Of a stretch of DNA of 64,000 nt, positions 61,775-64,000 are shown one piece after another; within the stretch, counting starts at the first letter, position 1, and the number at the start of each line of letters is the position of its first letter. The translations under genes were made by a program, and so were the position numbers. The notes under the pieces are model-generated. The model had not been told where the DNA came from, did no database searches, and worked only from the letters and a program-made list of their open reading frames with translations. This DNA is from Amaranthus tricolor (taxonomy: Eukaryota > Streptophyta > Magnoliopsida > Caryophyllales > Amaranthaceae), in contig NC_080058.1 of assembly GCF_026212465.1 (NCBI RefSeq), forward strand, positions 13,766,765 through 13,830,764, given 5' to 3'.

Positions 61775-63000
61775 TAAAAAAAGTCGCGGAAGTTGTCGTG
61801 AGGGTCCTGATGTTACTGACGTAGCGCCTCACGGTATTAGGACTTTTTTCACAGGCATTTTTATGTGAACTTTTAACTTGAAAAAAATCTTTTTATTTTG
61901 GTAATTCATGTTTTCATGAACTTATATTTAAATTAAAGCTTATTATAGGTTTTTTAGAGCCTAATACATTTTGAAAAAAAAGATAATTATGGGTCATATG
62001 TTGGAATAACCCATATAATGGTTGTTACTCCATGATTTTAATTCACAAGTCAGTGTTTTTCGTTTCCGTAAGTTCAAAATTTGTTACAAAGCGGTCTTTG
62101 TGTAACGTAAAGGTCTCATTTTTATTCTCTTATTACTGAAAGTACTGTGACAACTCATTGACCTTACTGCTGTTTAGGACACATGGATCGGGATGTAAAC
62201 CACCTATTGGTTGTTGGCTGATGCAAATTGATGGTTTTTGACCTCAGATTTTGGTATTGAATGAAGCATGTGCTCAGAGACTAGAAGAAAGGTAGCAGGA
62301 AGATGGCATAGTATTCAGAGGAGGGTGTTGGACTAATGTCAGTGTTGGATACTAATTAGCAGAAATTTAGAAGTGAGGTAGGGAAGATTTTGTCATATAT
62401 TGGATAGAGGGGTGTATCTTGGTATTATAATTTGAGTTAGTTAGAAAGTATTTTCTAAAAGAGGATAAATTCAGAGAGGGAAAAACGTTTTTAAATAGGA
62501 AAGGGGGAAAATGAGGAAAGCATCAAATATTTTTATACAGATAAAGTGAGTCTACTCATTCCTTGGAGGGTAACAAGCTTCTCGAATGCTTGCAATATCT
62601 TTACGTTTTCGATCTACTTTTGTAATCTTTAATTTACAGTACAGTATTACAATATCCATTTACATTTTCATCTTTATCCAGGTCACACATTTTACTTAAT
62701 AGCTACATTTCTGTATTTGACATATTGCTGACTGTCATGGCTTACTAGCCTTTTACTGATTTATAGAGGAGGGTTTTCTAGTTGATCTTCCTCTAGGTCT
62801 TTAGAGGAAATTGGAAATTGAATTAAACCTGAATAATAGACATTTATTTCTCTCTTTGGGTTCTTTCTGCAGGTCTAACAATACAATAGATTCTTTTTCA
62901 TGCTTCAATTGGCCCCCTTTACCTTTGTAAAATGCTGCAGAAACTGCTTATTATGTTTGTATAGTAAACTTTCTGAATATTTGTCTTCATTCAATGCAGT
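61775..63000. other. Intergenic, nothing recognised
   Basis: AT-rich sequence without a supported gene, RNA or transposon end. Some stretches near 62150-62700 are less repeat-like and could be intron of a gene whose last exon is at 63001, but I could not find coding exons. Confidence 0.4.
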
Positions 63001-63066
63001 TTCTATTTTTCGACGATGAAAGACAGGAGTTGGTTCCGATAGTCGACATCGATGTAGCTGTATAAT
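63001..63066 (+). other. Possible orphan last exon of an unidentified gene
   Basis: A T-rich stretch ending in ATGCAG precedes an open segment that reads FLFFDDERQELVPIVDIDVA, then Val and TAA. It is followed by 3-prime-UTR-like sequence with GGTAATAAAC near 63145, a possible polyadenylation signal. The peptide looks protein-like, with an acidic and hydrophobic pattern, but I do not recognise it and found no upstream exons. It may be a real terminal exon, a fragment copied from elsewhere, or chance. Confidence 0.3.
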
Positions 63067-63399
63067 GAAGCATTTTTATTAATTGCTGTCATGCTTTGTG
63101 AAGCTGAAGCACCTTTGCTGGCACGTATTAGTCTTGGTTTTTTGGTAATAAACTATGCTCGTATAGGTTTCTTGATGTTGTTAATAGACCGTAGTTACAC
63201 TGGGAATATACTTTTATTTTCAATGTAAATTTCTGTGAAATGCATATCATTCTCTAATGAGCTGAACGTTGCTATGATGTAAATCGTCGAATACAAGTCA
63301 TCTCTGATCATGGCTTTCTGCACTTTAAAATACGTTTCTTATACTCATTCTAATCAAGTATTCCCTCGTACACTTGGTGATTCTTTTTCACTGCATTAG

Positions 63400-64000
63400 C
63401 TTGCATTGTTATGGGTGGGTATGTAGCAGCAGGAGCAGGAAGTCTAGTTGGTAGTGTTGGTTAGGGAGTGCTAAAGTGGTTATGGGAACTTACTTATTCT
63501 CCAACTAAAGAGTTATTTAAACTTATATCTTATAGCTTGTTATTACATATATAAACTTTTCTTGCTTAGTATCCATTTTCACTTTTCTTGCCTGCGCTTG
63601 CCCAAAACAAGCAATCCATAGAGTTGTTGGGTGAAGCAAGGAAAGATAATGCTTTTTAGGATTATCTTATCAGGTTTGACAAAGAGCTCTTCATGTAATG
63701 GTTAGCATGCTATTTTTCACCTTTAGGAACGGTTTAGACGAATTCGTGGCTGAAAGTAGAGTGCTAAAGTTAAGCAACCTCCAAACCTTCTTAAAAGATA
63801 TTAAGGCGGTTTGAGAATACGTTGAGTTCTACGTTGATGTGGAGGACTTCAAAGGCATTTTTGGGGGCAATGAAAGACCAGAATGAAAAGCCATATAGAA
63901 AGTTAAAATAAACATAATCAGGAGGGGAAAGAATCCTAAAAGGACAGGGCATAGATGTTCTTAGCTCTTGAATGAGAAAATTTGAAAAAAATAAGATCAT
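63400..64000 (+). other. Unrecognised region with broken protein-like stretches
   Basis: At 63412 a frame gives MGGYVAAGAGSLVGSVG, then a stop, then GVLKWLWELTYSPTKELF. Further right, other frames carry short protein-like pieces (for example 63790-63870). The pattern is compatible with a decayed gene fragment, but no family was recognised, so no function is given. Confidence 0.25.

Noticed and set aside
63400..64000. Disease-resistance (NBS-LRR) gene fragment
   Set aside because: A few residues suggested an N-terminal region of that class, but no P-loop, Kinase-2 or LRR motif is visible; support is too weak to name it.

Overview
This window is nuclear DNA from a flowering plant, almost certainly a eudicot. 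It is strongly AT-rich. Its protein-coding genes are split by GT-AG introns, several of them kilobases long, and its intergenic and intronic space is full of plant-type transposons: L1-type LINE, hAT, solo LTRs, Stowaway-like MITEs and SINE-like fragments. Nothing bacterial or organellar was seen. Three host genes can be supported. Exon borders were read by hand from splice sites, reading frame and recalled protein families; no database search was run.

Layout. (1) 1-6238, minus strand: the first three exons of a urate oxidase (uricase) gene; the rest lies beyond the left edge. Its introns hold (TA)n microsatellites and small repeats. (2) 6239-8605: gene-poor DNA with a SINE-like fragment and a MITE. 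(3) 8606-24211: one decayed L1-type LINE flanked by a 10-bp target duplication (AAGCTAACTT). It was hit independently by four later elements, each with its own target duplication: three solo LTRs (the third tentative) and a 3.7-kb hAT transposon with an open but internally shortened transposase gene. (4) 24513-43841, plus strand: a complete 12-exon EXO70A1-type exocyst gene of 657 codons. Its introns carry a 25S/18S rDNA chimera, MITEs, a foldback, SINE-like copies and a solo LTR. (5) 43842-50861: intergenic; simple repeats, MITEs, an array of AGTAGG-type repeats that switches orientation, and a truncated reverse copy of the LTR family seen in the LINE. (6) 50862-58633, plus strand: a complete 6-exon SNF7/VPS32 (CHMP4-type ESCRT-III) gene of 219 codons. 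Its 5.9-kb first intron holds a MITE, a minisatellite and a 294-bp solo LTR. (7) 58634-64000: intergenic, with a three-level nest (foldback element, then a non-autonomous hAT, then a small MITE), a possible orphan 3-prime exon near 63.0 kb and unrecognised sequence to the end.

The three genes are not a functional cluster. Uricase acts in purine degradation in peroxisomes, EXO70A1 tethers secretory vesicles at the plasma membrane, and SNF7 drives ESCRT-III membrane scission at endosomes. EXO70A1 and SNF7 are both membrane-traffic genes in the same orientation, but plants do not use operons here and the adjacency is probably chance. I found no convincing new biological system. The most informative content is the transposon archaeology, which can be resolved to the base from target duplications, and the rDNA chimera in an EXO70A1 intron.
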